This document shows positions 1-8,460 of a DNA stretch of 64,000 bases, one piece after another. The stretch lies in contig CP170457.1 in assembly GCA_047947135.1 (NCBI GenBank), positions 2,418,001 through 2,482,000 of the forward strand, read 5' to 3'. This DNA is from Planctobacterium sp047947135. Lineage in GTDB: Bacteria; Pseudomonadota; Gammaproteobacteria; Enterobacterales; Alteromonadaceae. The stretch's first letter is position 1; every line of letters starts with the position of its first letter. Under the pieces are notes generated by a model. That model did not search any database, had not been told where the DNA came from, and worked only from the letters and a program-made list of their open reading frames with translations. Made by a program: the position numbers and the translations under genes.

Positions 1-1
1 T

Positions 2-466
2 TCTCTTTTGGTGTTAATGGTCATGCCTCTGGCCGTAGGCGGGGGTGTCATTGGTCTTTGGGTATTGAACCTGTTCGCGTTTCAGTCGCTGGATTTATTG
101 ACTATGATTGGCTTTATTATCTTATTAGGCTTGGTGGTGAATAATGCCATTTTACTGGTAGACCAGACCCGCTTCGGACAGCGTGAAGGTTTGAGTCAGG
201 CCGATGCCGTCCGCCAGGCGGTACGTATAAGAGCCAGACCCGTCTACATGAGTACCTTAACCAGTTTGTTTGGCATGTTACCGCTCATGTTGATGCCCGG
301 GGTAGGTTCAGAAATCTACCGGGGGCTGGCAACGGTTATCGTCGGAGGCATGGCAATTAGCGCGATGTTTACATTGATACTGCTGCCGTCTTTATTGCGA
401 ATAGGGGAAGAAAAAGAAACGACCCCCGACGTGTTAGTGCAACATGACATAGTCTCACAGGAGTAA
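2..466 (+). CDS. RND efflux transporter permease, C-terminal end (partial)
   Basis: The gene enters from the left edge; about 154 C-terminal residues are visible. They resemble the last transmembrane helices of AcrB/MexF-type inner-membrane pumps: hydrophobic helices with the family stretch IGFIILLGLVVNNAILLVD, a cytoplasmic loop beginning about 20 residues later (QADAVRQAVRIRARP), then MSTLTSLFGMLPL and a final helix before a short charged tail. RND permeases use the proton gradient to expel drugs, metals or other small molecules through a periplasmic adaptor and an outer-membrane channel. The adaptor gene begins 6 bases downstream, so the two are co-transcribed, with the permease first, the reverse of the common adaptor-permease order. 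Substrate cannot be judged from this fragment. Confidence 0.93.
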   Translation, partial: SLLVLMVMPLAVGGGVIGLWVLNLFAFQSLDLLTMIGFIILLGLVVNNAILLVDQTRFGQREGLSQADAVRQAVRIRARPVYMSTLTSLFGMLPLMLMPGVGSEIYRGLATVIVGGMAISAMFTLILLPSLLRIGEEKETTPDVLVQHDIVSQE

Positions 467-472
467 TTGATT

Positions 473-1540
473 ATGCATAGTTCAAGAATATCTGGAATTC
501 TCGGCCTGCTAGGGGCGTTGTTGTTACCTGCTGCGCTGGCACAAAATGCACCGCCACCCAGCCCAGTGCAGGTCACTGAAGTTGAAAAAACTATTTTTGT
601 ACCGACGGTGGATATAGTCGGTACCATTTATAGTCGCAATAACGTTAAACTCACGGCCGGCGTAGGTGGTCGTTTGGACTATGTCGCTGAACCTGGCACC
701 TTTCTGGTTAAAGGGGAAGAGGTGGCACGTATCGATCCTTTACCTTTGCAATTACAGCAAGCCGAGCAGGAAGCCAACATTAAGCGTGCCAGAATTAATC
801 TTGAGTACCTCAATCGGGAGCTTAACCGCCTAAAGGAACTGCGACTCAGCAATAGTGCCTCTGTATTTCAACTGGACCAAACTCAATCACAATACGATCT
901 GGCCCAGGCTGATCTAGAAATCGCTCAGGTCAGATTAAATCAAATAAATGATCAGCTCAGTCGATCTGTTGTCAAAGCACCGTTTGACGGTGTCGTCACT
1001 GAACGATTGCGAGAAGCGGGTAGTGATGTCAGTCGAGCGGAAGTTTTGGTGAACATGTTGGATACAGAGAATCTGGAAGGACGGGTGTTTATTCCCGTTA
1101 AGTATTTGCCGTTTTTACGTACCAGTAAAGAAGTGGTTATTGCATCCGAGACACATCAGCTTAGTGCGCAAATAAAGGCTATTATCCCTGCCGCAGATGT
1201 ACAATCACAGTCTTTCGAATTGCGGGTTAGTTTACCTGCCAGCGCCAATAGGGACTGGACCAGTGGTCAGTTGATTAAGGCCACGATTCCCGTGCGTGCT
1301 CCGCAGGAAACCCTGACCGTGCACCGGGACGCACTTATTTTGCGCAGTGATGGTACTTTTGTCGTGGTCATTGATGAAGAGAATAAAGCGCACCGACATG
1401 CGGTTGAAGTGGGAGAAGGTCAGCGCGATAAAGTGAGTATCAGCAGTGATGCGATTCAAGCCGGAGATCGAGTTGCGACACGAGGTGCTGAACGACTGCG
1501 TGATGGGCAAAGCGTGGTGATTGCCACACCCAATGCTTAG
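473..1540 (+). CDS. RND efflux periplasmic adaptor (HlyD/MFP family)
   Basis: Predicted membrane-fusion adaptor of 355 residues linking the upstream RND permease to an outer-membrane channel. The ATG at 473 has a good ribosome site (AGGAG at 459-463), whereas an in-frame TTG at 467 is too close to it. Residues 1-23 form a signal peptide ending in ALA before QNAPPP. A first biotinyl-lipoyl half lies near residues 50-80, an alpha-helical hairpin follows (about 85-150, heptad-like, rich in Q, L and R), then the second lipoyl half with VKAPFDGVVTERL, a beta-barrel domain, and a membrane-proximal domain at the C terminus. No outer-membrane factor gene lies downstream; the next gene is on the opposite strand. 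Substrate unknown. Confidence 0.93.
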   Translation: MHSSRISGILGLLGALLLPAALAQNAPPPSPVQVTEVEKTIFVPTVDIVGTIYSRNNVKLTAGVGGRLDYVAEPGTFLVKGEEVARIDPLPLQLQQAEQEANIKRARINLEYLNRELNRLKELRLSNSASVFQLDQTQSQYDLAQADLEIAQVRLNQINDQLSRSVVKAPFDGVVTERLREAGSDVSRAEVLVNMLDTENLEGRVFIPVKYLPFLRTSKEVVIASETHQLSAQIKAIIPAADVQSQSFELRVSLPASANRDWTSGQLIKATIPVRAPQETLTVHRDALILRSDGTFVVVIDEENKAHRHAVEVGEGQRDKVSISSDAIQAGDRVATRGAERLRDGQSVVIATPNA

Positions 1541-1579
1541 TCTTTGATAGTTGATTTCGCACCAGCCTGTAGACCACTT

Positions 1580-2389
1580 TTATTTTTCTTTAATGGTTTT
1601 AATCCATTTGTGTTTTAAGCGCTGAATTTCCCCGTTATCTGTTAAGGCTTTAAGCGCGTTTTGCATCGGAGTCTTTAGATGATAGCGTGGGCTCTTGCGA
1701 CTGATCGCCGTGTAAGATTGCATAGTCGCTGTCGGGTGATATGTGCCGTGTTTCAGGATGCGTAACCAGTTGGGGTGGTTTTCTTCAATCTCGTTTAACA
1801 GCTCTTCAAACCCTGCCAGCGTGTCGATCCGATTGCTGGCCAGCAACTTCAGCCCAATATCAATGTTCTTCACATCAACTTTGATGAGCTTCTCGGTGTT
1901 TTCAAATTGTGGGAAATATACGGTACTGCCTAAATAACCCACAACCATTTCCTGTTCAACCATATCGTTGAAACTCTCAATAACCCGTGGGTCATCAAAA
2001 CGCTGATAAAAGACGGTCGTGTACTCTCCGCGGATATATGCAGGTTGAAGGTATTCGAGATATCTATTGCGCACTTCGGTATAAAGCAGCGAGTGGACAA
2101 TATCAATATGCCCTTTTTCGAGGGCATCCACGCACCCCGCCCAACCACATTCCACAAAGTACACATCAAGTCCCAGTTTATCTGCCAGTAAATGGGTTAA
2201 ATCGTATTCAAATCCAGAGTATCTTGGCTTTTCCGGATCATTGGAAATGATCATGTAAGGCGGTAAATGATTGGCAGTCACGCGCAAAGTATCGGCCAAA
2301 ACCTGTGATTGCCAAAGTAGCATGAAGCTGATAACGATGCTGAAAATAAGACGTAACAAATCTGTAATTGCTGAGCGACTTTTAATCAT
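1580..2389 (-). CDS. periplasmic substrate-binding protein, amino-acid type (PBP2/SBP_bac_3)
   Basis: A 269-residue exported protein. Residues 1-32 are a signal peptide (cleavage likely VLA-D). The mature part starts DTLRVTANHLPPYM and continues with the SBP_bac_3 pattern: FEYDLTHLLADKLGL, then a lobe II region around VGYLGSTVYFPQF, and a C-terminal LKALTDNGEIQRLKHKW. Family members bind polar amino acids for ABC importers or serve as sensor inputs. No permease or ATPase gene is adjacent, so it may be a stand-alone receptor or work with a distant transporter. A second protein of the same class is encoded at 9488-10285. Convergent with the RND adaptor gene. Confidence 0.85.
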   Translation of the reverse strand: MIKSRSAITDLLRLIFSIVISFMLLWQSQVLADTLRVTANHLPPYMIISNDPEKPRYSGFEYDLTHLLADKLGLDVYFVECGWAGCVDALEKGHIDIVHSLLYTEVRNRYLEYLQPAYIRGEYTTVFYQRFDDPRVIESFNDMVEQEMVVGYLGSTVYFPQFENTEKLIKVDVKNIDIGLKLLASNRIDTLAGFEELLNEIEENHPNWLRILKHGTYHPTATMQSYTAISRKSPRYHLKTPMQNALKALTDNGEIQRLKHKWIKTIKEK

Positions 2390-2523
2390 ATAGTGTGGCT
2401 AAGTCATTTATGTGTATAAAGAATATGACGTTAACTGTAGCTCATTTTCACAACTATAGTTGAATCAGTAGGCAACTAAAGCGCATACTCTGAGCAATTT
2501 TTAACTATTAGGTATAGAGCAAT

Positions 2524-2823
2524 ATGGCAGAAAAATACTCTCAAGAACAGATCAACGTAGCTTTAGCAGAATTAAATGAAGGTTTGGATAGCCAGTGGCA
2601 AATTGAAGGGGATAAACTTATCAAAACCTTCAAGTTCAAAAGCTTTATTCGAGCGTTTGGCTGGATGTCACAAATCGCTATATGGGCGGAGAAGCTGAAT
2701 CATCACCCCGAGTGGTTCAATGTATACAATCGGGTTGAAGTGCAACTAACGACACATGATGCCGGCGGTATTTCAGAGCTGGATTTCAAATTGGCAAGCA
2801 AAATGGAATTATTCAATAAATAA
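2524..2823 (+). CDS. phhB: 4a-hydroxytetrahydrobiopterin dehydratase (pterin-4-alpha-carbinolamine dehydratase)
   Basis: A 99-residue single-domain PCD/DCoH protein. It dehydrates 4a-hydroxytetrahydropterin to quinonoid dihydropterin, regenerating the pterin cofactor of phenylalanine hydroxylase; some members also help molybdopterin enzymes. The diagnostic block is present: AEKLNHHPEWFNVYNRVEV with the catalytic HHPEW, then TTHDAGGISELDFKLA, where the second catalytic histidine follows TT. Length matches the family (95-115). No phenylalanine hydroxylase gene is in view. A 130-base intergenic region precedes it and the gene appears monocistronic. Confidence 0.95.
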   Translation: MAEKYSQEQINVALAELNEGLDSQWQIEGDKLIKTFKFKSFIRAFGWMSQIAIWAEKLNHHPEWFNVYNRVEVQLTTHDAGGISELDFKLASKMELFNK

Positions 2824-2923
2824 TGTTTTTACCTCGTCACAAAATGTCATCTGGAATTGTCATTTTTGCGTAACAACCAGCTCTATAAATTAGGGGCTTA
2901 AAAAGAAAATCATGGAGATAACA

Positions 2924-3739
2924 ATGAAAGCAACAAAAATGCTTGTGAGTGTACTGGCGGTTTGCTCTACAGTGGTAAGCCTCACAGCGTCGGCCGGACA
3001 TCATGAACAAAAGGATATGGCGTTTGATCACAGCCATCGCAGTGAGAAAAATCAGCAACGTGATATGTACCGTCAACCCTTCAGAACCCTCAATTTCTTT
3101 GGTGTGGAGGAGAATCACAAGGTGGTTGAAATTATGCCCGGAGGGGGGTGGTATACTGAAATCCTTGCTCCTATGCTAATGGAAAAAGGACAGTTGATTG
3201 CAGCTCACTATCCTGCGGACAGCGAAGGTTATCGCGGCCGTTCTCGAAAGGGGTTTGAAGAAAAATTGGCAGAAATGCCGAAACTGTATGGCAAGACAAA
3301 GATTGTTGATTTTGTACCTGCGCAGGCAACGGCCGAAGAGGCAAAATATGCTGATGTGGTACTCACCTTTCGCGGATTGCATGGTTTGCAAAATGGTGGT
3401 GAGTTGAATGACGCATTTCAACGCTTCAATGAGATGCTTAAAACAGGTGGTAAGTTAGGCGTCGTCCAGCATCAGGCGCCTGAAGGGCATGATCCAGTCG
3501 CGACAGCCAAAAAAGGCTATCTACCTAAATCTTATGTAATTGAAGTGGCCCAAAAAGCCGGATTCAAACTAGTTGCAGAAGCGTATTTTCACAACAACCC
3601 AAAAGATACCATCATCCAGGACAACCATAAGATAGGCGTTTGGGCATTACCGCCATCTTTGCGAGATGAAGAGAATCAGGAAAAATATAAGAAAATCGGC
3701 GAATCTAACCGTATGACATTATTGTTCGAAAAAATGTAA
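2924..3739 (+). CDS. exported class I SAM-dependent methyltransferase-like protein
   Basis: Start chosen at ATG 2924 because GGAG (2914-2917) sits 6 bases ahead; an ATG at 2912 would overlap that site. The 271-residue product begins with a signal peptide (residues 1-24, ending SLTASA) and a His-rich mature N terminus. A Rossmann-like methyltransferase core follows: VVEIMPGGGWYTEILAPML as motif I, DVVLTFRGLHGLQNGG as the motif IV region, and FNEMLKTGGKLGVVQHQAP as the post-strand motif. Predicted methyltransferases with signal peptides are a recurrent but poorly understood family; SAM is not normally periplasmic, so the periplasmic function is unclear. A perfect 9-bp-stem hairpin follows the stop. 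Confidence 0.8.
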   Translation: MKATKMLVSVLAVCSTVVSLTASAGHHEQKDMAFDHSHRSEKNQQRDMYRQPFRTLNFFGVEENHKVVEIMPGGGWYTEILAPMLMEKGQLIAAHYPADSEGYRGRSRKGFEEKLAEMPKLYGKTKIVDFVPAQATAEEAKYADVVLTFRGLHGLQNGGELNDAFQRFNEMLKTGGKLGVVQHQAPEGHDPVATAKKGYLPKSYVIEVAQKAGFKLVAEAYFHNNPKDTIIQDNHKIGVWALPPSLRDEENQEKYKKIGESNRMTLLFEKM

Positions 3740-3748
3740 TCGCGCTGA

Positions 3749-3768
3749 ACTGGCCCCTCGGGGCCAGT
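3749..3768. terminator. GC-rich hairpin after the methyltransferase gene
   Basis: ACTGGCCCC and GGGGCCAGT form a perfect 9-bp stem around a 2-base loop, 10 bases after the stop codon at 3739. There is no T tract, so it could be a transcript-stabilising hairpin or a weak terminator rather than a classical intrinsic terminator. Confidence 0.5.
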
Positions 3769-3857
3769 GCCTGGAAACAATGACGGTTATTATGCTTCAC
3801 CAGCAATGGCCTGCCTCAAAACACGAAATAATTCTATCTCTGCATAAATGCAGGATC

Positions 3858-3873
3858 TTAGACCAAAGTCTAA
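3858..3873. promoter_or_regulatory. palindromic operator-like site, copy 1 (TTAGACCAAAGTCTAA)
   Basis: Near-perfect inverted repeat TTAGAC-CAAA-GTCTAA. Close copies lie at 22294-22309 and 52990-53005 and a partial copy at 22463-22476, each upstream of a signalling gene. Here it lies about 30 bases before a possible -10 (CACTAT, 3894-3899), a distance suited to an activator contacting RNA polymerase near the -35 region. Which protein binds is unknown; dyad sites of this size suit NarL/LuxR-type response regulators. Confidence 0.55.
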
Positions 3874-3897
3874 TGGTTAAAATTATACCCTTGCACT

Positions 3898-4368
3898 ATG
3901 CTTAAGGTAAGAGCTTCCTTTCTGCCGTTGAGAGAAAATGCCGTGGAAACTTCATTTGGAATGTCAGGTCAGCACAGCACCCTTGAACAAAGTGGTCGAA
4001 TCGTTAAATTTCAGTTTCACGAGGCTGCTAGTGCAGCTGATGTTCGCGAGCAATTCCAATACTTGAAGACTCATCTGACCAAAGCAGAGCATCTGGCTTA
4101 TGTTTTACTCATTGAAAACTGTTCAAATGATGCGGAGCTTCAGGTGCTAAAACAGACCCTGCCTGATTATCTTTATTTTCTTGATGCCATCGGTGTGCGC
4201 AATATAGTCACCTGCTGCGCCAATGCGACGCCTGAATATCTGGCGTTTTTAAAGGATTGTGAGACAAATCATATAAAAACACACTTTTTCTTTGATGAGA
4301 TTTTTCTGGAAAATTGGTTATCAACAGAATTCAAAAATGACATTAAAGAAAACGTCTTAGCCGCTTAA
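3898..4368 (+). CDS. hypothetical protein, up to 156 residues
   Basis: I do not recognise the family with confidence. The product is soluble and acidic with no signal peptide or membrane segment. It alternates beta and alpha elements (SGRIVKFQFHEA, AYVLLIENC, LYFLDAIGVRNIVTCC, IKTHFFFDEIFLENWL), which could fit a STAS-like or receiver-like fold, but no family motif is clear. The start is uncertain: ATG 3898 would fall inside a likely -10 element downstream of the palindrome at 3858-3873, so GTG 3943 or ATG 3961 may be the true start, giving about 135-141 residues. The shared upstream palindrome hints at co-regulation with the kinase and GGDEF/EAL genes elsewhere in the window. Confidence 0.7.
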   Translation: MLKVRASFLPLRENAVETSFGMSGQHSTLEQSGRIVKFQFHEAASAADVREQFQYLKTHLTKAEHLAYVLLIENCSNDAELQVLKQTLPDYLYFLDAIGVRNIVTCCANATPEYLAFLKDCETNHIKTHFFFDEIFLENWLSTEFKNDIKENVLAA

Positions 4369-4751
4369 TAAGCTATTCTAATACATTGATTCTAAATATC
4401 CCCTGTTTTGCCGTAACAGTCATACACTGTTTGGCACGCTAACAGCATTTATCACGCAACTCTGTGTGCATATTGGGTAGGTTTTCGATGGGAAATCTTA
4501 ATCACTATTGAACAATTCGATAGCTCAAATAGCATAAACTCACTTATGAACGAAATATAAATCGGTTTTATCCGGTTAATATAGCAGGGCCAGTAGAGTA
4601 CTCGTCTAAATCTTTATTGGAATGGGAAATACCCAAGATAAAGTTAAATTTTTTGACTAAGCTAGAAGTGTATAATGCCGCTTTCCAGTGTATATTTTTA
4701 TCCAGTTGTAATGCATTTTGCACACAGCCAATAGAACAAAAAGAGGGTTCA
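4369..4751. other. 383-base intergenic region before the chemoreceptor
   Basis: No convincing gene. It is AT-rich and presumably holds the chemoreceptor promoter; TATAAT at 4671-4676 is a good -10 candidate, but no good -35 box lies 17 bases upstream, and I could not fit a flagellar sigma-28 promoter. Reading in frame upstream of ATG 4752 is open to a TTG at 4617, but that extension has no ribosome site and no chemoreceptor-like sequence. Confidence 0.4.
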
Positions 4752-6359
4752 ATGGATATTCTCAACTCCATCAGTAAAAAGGTAATGGTGGGATACGTAG
4801 GTATCGTCGTGGTCTTACTGGTGATAGCAACGCTATTGTATCAGGAGTCCAGCGCCATAAATGACCAGAAACAGGTCTTTGTGGATCAGACATTACCTAC
4901 GTTGAGAGCCGCAGAACAAGTGTCGTCGGCGTTGAACAAAGTACAGATTGCCGCATTTGGTCTTTACGGTACAACCCTGACCTTAAATGATTTCAATACG
5001 CAATTACGCAATCAGGAAGCCATCGTTACTGAAAAGCTGAAAGAACTGGAACGGGCAAATCTGGGGAATAGCAGCGGAATTACCCAGGCAAAACAAAAAG
5101 CCTGGCAACAAGTGGATAATTTAAAAAACATCATGGCAGCCGATGGTGTGGACTGGGATGGTGCCAGAGAAGCGTTAGCCAGCATTCAAAAAGAAATGAC
5201 CGCTTTGAACGAATTAATCGCTACCGTAAATGCCGCCGCGTCGACACAGGCCCAGGACTCATCTGATGCCATTTCGGATGAAATCGGTAGTATGCGGACC
5301 CTGATAATCGTTTCGGTACTGCTGATATCAGGCATTACAGTCGGCTCCTTTTTAATGGCGCAACAGAACATCACAAAACCAGTTAAATCCTTGTCATCGC
5401 AACTGGATCGCATTGCTGTTGAAAATGATTTGTCGAACGATGTACAGATCCGCTGTAGCGACGAGATTGGTATTGCTGCTTCCAGCGTCAACAAACTGTT
5501 AGTCGCCTTCCGCAATGGTAATACTAAAATTCAACGTTCTGCGGCGGCATTAGTAGAATCGGTAAGTCAGTTAAATCATTCGGCAGAAGTTTCAGAAGAG
5601 CAGGTGAATACCTTTACTACGCATATTCAGGAACTTTTGGAAAAAATTTCCGATCTGGAAGACTCAATCGAAGATAGTGCCAATCGCTCCGCTGGCGCAT
5701 CTGATATTGCCCTAACTGGGGCAGAACAGGCGCGCACTGGGGCATCGAATGTCAGCCTGACATCCAACAGTATTGAGGCGTTGGCAAAAGATGTTGAAAA
5801 ATCTGCGGAGATGTTACTGAGCCTTAAAAACGCCGGGGATCAAGTCAGCTCCGTAGTAAAAACCATTGCCGAGATTGCCGAACAGACAAACTTGCTGGCA
5901 CTAAACGCGGCAATTGAAGCGGCGCGTGCAGGTGAGTCTGGTAGAGGATTTGCGGTGGTCGCGGATGAAGTAAGAACGCTGGCTTCCAGAACCCATGATT
6001 CAACCCACGAAATTAATAAAATTCTGGAGACTATTGTCGATTCGATATCTTCAACGGTGACTTCGATGGAGTCCAACAAAGTCAAAGCCACAGAGGCGGT
6101 TGAGTTGGCACAAACAACAGTGACCTCGCTGGATGATATTAAAGATACCGTCATTCAGTTAAGCCGAGAGAATAAAGAGTTGGCTAATTTGGGACAAGAC
6201 ATTAAGTCCAATGCCAGTGCAATGCGCATTAGCGTTGACCAGATTCAGGACGCCAGCGAGCATGTTACTGAGAGCAGCAAAGAAACGCGCTCTGCGTCCA
6301 ATGATTTAACCTTGGTTTCCAATGAATTAAGTGGTATTGCTGGACAATTTAAGGTGTAA
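4752..6359 (+). CDS. methyl-accepting chemotaxis protein
   Basis: A 535-residue transmembrane chemoreceptor. ATG 4752 is preceded by AGAGGG. TM1 (about 10-32) is followed by a roughly 150-residue periplasmic helical ligand domain (four-helix-bundle type, LRAAEQVSSALNKVQIAAFG), TM2 (about 183-205), a HAMP domain (about 206-258) and a long cytoplasmic coiled-coil signalling domain. Its tip, residues 374-395, carries the invariant EIAEQTNLLALNAAIEAARA. It would relay periplasmic ligand occupancy to CheW/CheA. No che genes are nearby, as is usual for dispersed receptors. It ends with no clear C-terminal CheR-docking pentapeptide (last residues GIAGQFKV). Convergent with the HDOD gene. Confidence 0.96.
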   Translation: MDILNSISKKVMVGYVGIVVVLLVIATLLYQESSAINDQKQVFVDQTLPTLRAAEQVSSALNKVQIAAFGLYGTTLTLNDFNTQLRNQEAIVTEKLKELERANLGNSSGITQAKQKAWQQVDNLKNIMAADGVDWDGAREALASIQKEMTALNELIATVNAAASTQAQDSSDAISDEIGSMRTLIIVSVLLISGITVGSFLMAQQNITKPVKSLSSQLDRIAVENDLSNDVQIRCSDEIGIAASSVNKLLVAFRNGNTKIQRSAAALVESVSQLNHSAEVSEEQVNTFTTHIQELLEKISDLEDSIEDSANRSAGASDIALTGAEQARTGASNVSLTSNSIEALAKDVEKSAEMLLSLKNAGDQVSSVVKTIAEIAEQTNLLALNAAIEAARAGESGRGFAVVADEVRTLASRTHDSTHEINKILETIVDSISSTVTSMESNKVKATEAVELAQTTVTSLDDIKDTVIQLSRENKELANLGQDIKSNASAMRISVDQIQDASEHVTESSKETRSASNDLTLVSNELSGIAGQFKV

Positions 6360-6373
6360 ATAACGACTTTGTT

Positions 6374-7480
6374 TTAGGCCTGTGTTTTTTCTTCCATGAC
6401 CTGCTGCAGCAACAATGTGGTGGCCATATCGCTTAAATGGGATTCTTTGGCCATCACTAGATAATGTTCGGGCGTGATCGTTTTTGCAGATTTCATCACG
6501 CTCAATTCACTGACCAGATTCGCTTCAAATAGCGTTTTCCCGAGTGGTGACTCGGGTTCCTTCTGACGCGACTTGGAAAGCTCTACGACCGCGGTGACTA
6601 AATCCTGCGGCATTTGCCATTGTGAAACCACCATAATGCTGATGGTCATGGATTTTGCATTGATGATTTTTTTAAACAATAGCGATTCCGGTTTTTCATC
6701 TGGGTTGGCACTTTTGAATGCATTGACCATTAACTGGAATATTAATAACTTGCCTAAATCGTGCACTAGCCCGGTTAGATAGGCAGTTTCCGGGTTAACC
6801 TTGTAATTGGACGCTAACTGTTTGGCCAGATTGGCGGTAAGCAGGCTGTGTGCCCAAAGTTTTTCGCCAAACATCTTAAAGTAGATAGGCTGGATGCGAA
6901 TAATCTGGTTAAAAAACCGCATCAATACATGCTCTTTAACCGCTTCAGCCCCCAACATCATAAAGGCATGGGTTAAGTCACTGATTTCTTTTTTGCTGTG
7001 ATTGTAAAGAGGACTGTTTGCGACTTTAATAAGGTGACTGGCCATGCCCGGCTCTTTATCTATCAGGCTGGTAAATTCATGGACATTAAAGTCATCTTTG
7101 CCCAGCATATTTTTGAGTTTCAGGACTGACTGCGGTAACTGCGGCAACAACTTGATAATAACGTCGGGTTTATCTAACAGTTTGTTGGTGTCGCTCAGTA
7201 TTTTGCGTTCCAACGGATTAATGTCTTTTTGTTTTTGTGACTTGCCTAATAAGAAGTCGTAAAACATAAAATCTTTTCTGTCTAAAAACTGACTGGCCTG
7301 AGCGATATCGGCGTCTGTAATTTCCTGATATTTTTTTTCAAACAGCTCCATAGCGCTGGGCTGCTCGTGGGGTTTTGCCGGTTTCTTTTGTGACGAAGGG
7401 CTCACTTGACTGGCATCAATCACTTCAAGGTGTTCTGTCGTTTTCTGGTTAGTCAACCAGGAGATCAGTTTTCCCAACAT
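6374..7480 (-). CDS. HDOD domain-containing signalling protein
   Basis: A 368-residue cytosolic protein. The central HDOD domain (about 105-310) includes LPQLPQSVLKLKNML, DKEPGMASHLIKVANSPLY and YLTGLVHDLGKLLIFQ, so the HD dipeptide is retained within HDLGK, although HDOD domains usually lack the full phosphohydrolase metal set. The first 90 residues are polar and proline-rich (QKKPAKPHEQP) and look like a linker. HDOD proteins act in stress, motility and second-messenger signalling, often as non-enzymatic scaffolds. It lies 21 bases downstream of rlmJ on the same strand, so the two may share a transcript. Confidence 0.92.
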   Translation of the reverse strand: MLGKLISWLTNQKTTEHLEVIDASQVSPSSQKKPAKPHEQPSAMELFEKKYQEITDADIAQASQFLDRKDFMFYDFLLGKSQKQKDINPLERKILSDTNKLLDKPDVIIKLLPQLPQSVLKLKNMLGKDDFNVHEFTSLIDKEPGMASHLIKVANSPLYNHSKKEISDLTHAFMMLGAEAVKEHVLMRFFNQIIRIQPIYFKMFGEKLWAHSLLTANLAKQLASNYKVNPETAYLTGLVHDLGKLLIFQLMVNAFKSANPDEKPESLLFKKIINAKSMTISIMVVSQWQMPQDLVTAVVELSKSRQKEPESPLGKTLFEANLVSELSVMKSAKTITPEHYLVMAKESHLSDMATTLLLQQVMEEKTQA

Positions 7481-7501
7481 ATTAGCCAGCCTACCAGGTG
7501 T

Positions 7502-8329
7502 TTATTCTTCTACTAATTGCTGCACATCGTATCCTGCACCTTCATCAGCGGCTAAAACGTCGCTTAGTGCTGGCAATACTTCTTGCGCTATTGATTTTAA
7601 CGTCCAGGGTGGGTTTATAACAATCATCCCCGAACCGGTCATGCCTTTTGCATCACCATCCGACGTGGTGCGCAGTTCAATGTTTAAAACGTTATTCAGC
7701 GTACTATGTCTGATTGCTTTCAGCAGCTCTTCTATATGCTGTCTGTTAACAACAGGATACCAAATCAATACGACTGTATTGGGCATTTTTTGCAGGGATT
7801 TTTCAGCAATACTGACAACTTTTTGGTAATCCTCTTTTAATTCGTAAGAAGGGTCAATAAGTACCACAGCACGCTTTGCTTGATTGGGCAGTAATCCCAG
7901 CAATCCCGTAAAGCCATCTTCATTACGCGGAAAACAGTAGCGACGTTTCGGACAATGTTGCTCCAATTCCTTAAACGTTGCCGGATGTAACTCATACAGC
8001 CAGCTACGATCACCACGGCGCAGTAGACTATTGGCCAGATAACTGGAACCGGGATACAAACCCTGTTTAGTGTAGCTTGCCATTAACTCGCAGAATGCGG
8101 ACATGGAATTTGGGGGATTATTTAACAGTCGCGCTATGCCGGACTCATACTCTTTGAGTTTAAGGGTTTTGCCATCATTGAGTTGATATAAACCGGCCCC
8201 TGCATGGGTATCGATATAGTCAAAGGGTTTTGGTTTTTTTTGTAAGTAACAGAAAACTTCGTACAGCACCCAATGTTTGAGCACATCGCCGTGATTACCG
8301 ACGTGGTAGTGATGTTGGTAGCTTAACAT
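7502..8329 (-). CDS. rlmJ: 23S rRNA (adenine(2030)-N(6))-methyltransferase RlmJ
   Basis: A 275-residue SAM-dependent enzyme that methylates A2030 of 23S rRNA. It opens MLSYQHHYHVGNHGDVLKHW, the conserved family N terminus, which fixes the start at 8329 rather than at an in-frame codon 60 bases upstream. Further family features are FDYIDTHAGAGLY (SAM-binding loop), PGSSYLANSLLRRGDR, and the catalytic DPSYE in place of the usual DPPFE/DPPYE, followed by WYPVVNR and a GMTGSGMIVINPPW C-terminal block. Length matches the E. coli protein (280). The DPPY-to-DPSY change is a mild deviation. Confidence 0.95.
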   Translation of the reverse strand: MLSYQHHYHVGNHGDVLKHWVLYEVFCYLQKKPKPFDYIDTHAGAGLYQLNDGKTLKLKEYESGIARLLNNPPNSMSAFCELMASYTKQGLYPGSSYLANSLLRRGDRSWLYELHPATFKELEQHCPKRRYCFPRNEDGFTGLLGLLPNQAKRAVVLIDPSYELKEDYQKVVSIAEKSLQKMPNTVVLIWYPVVNRQHIEELLKAIRHSTLNNVLNIELRTTSDGDAKGMTGSGMIVINPPWTLKSIAQEVLPALSDVLAADEGAGYDVQQLVEE

Positions 8330-8460
8330 GATTGCAACAACAGAAATTTGAGAATATGTGGCAGTGTAGCAGCTTAGTCCAAGTGCCAAAACTGTCAGCG
8401 TATGACTTTGTGACGTTGGTTGTTTGACATAAAGGTGTCATCACACCAAGCTTTTACAAG

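Noticed and set aside
4639..4668. Possible sigma-28 promoter before the chemoreceptor (TAAAGTTA)
   Set aside because: The -35 part fits, but no GCCGATAA-like -10 lies at an acceptable distance.
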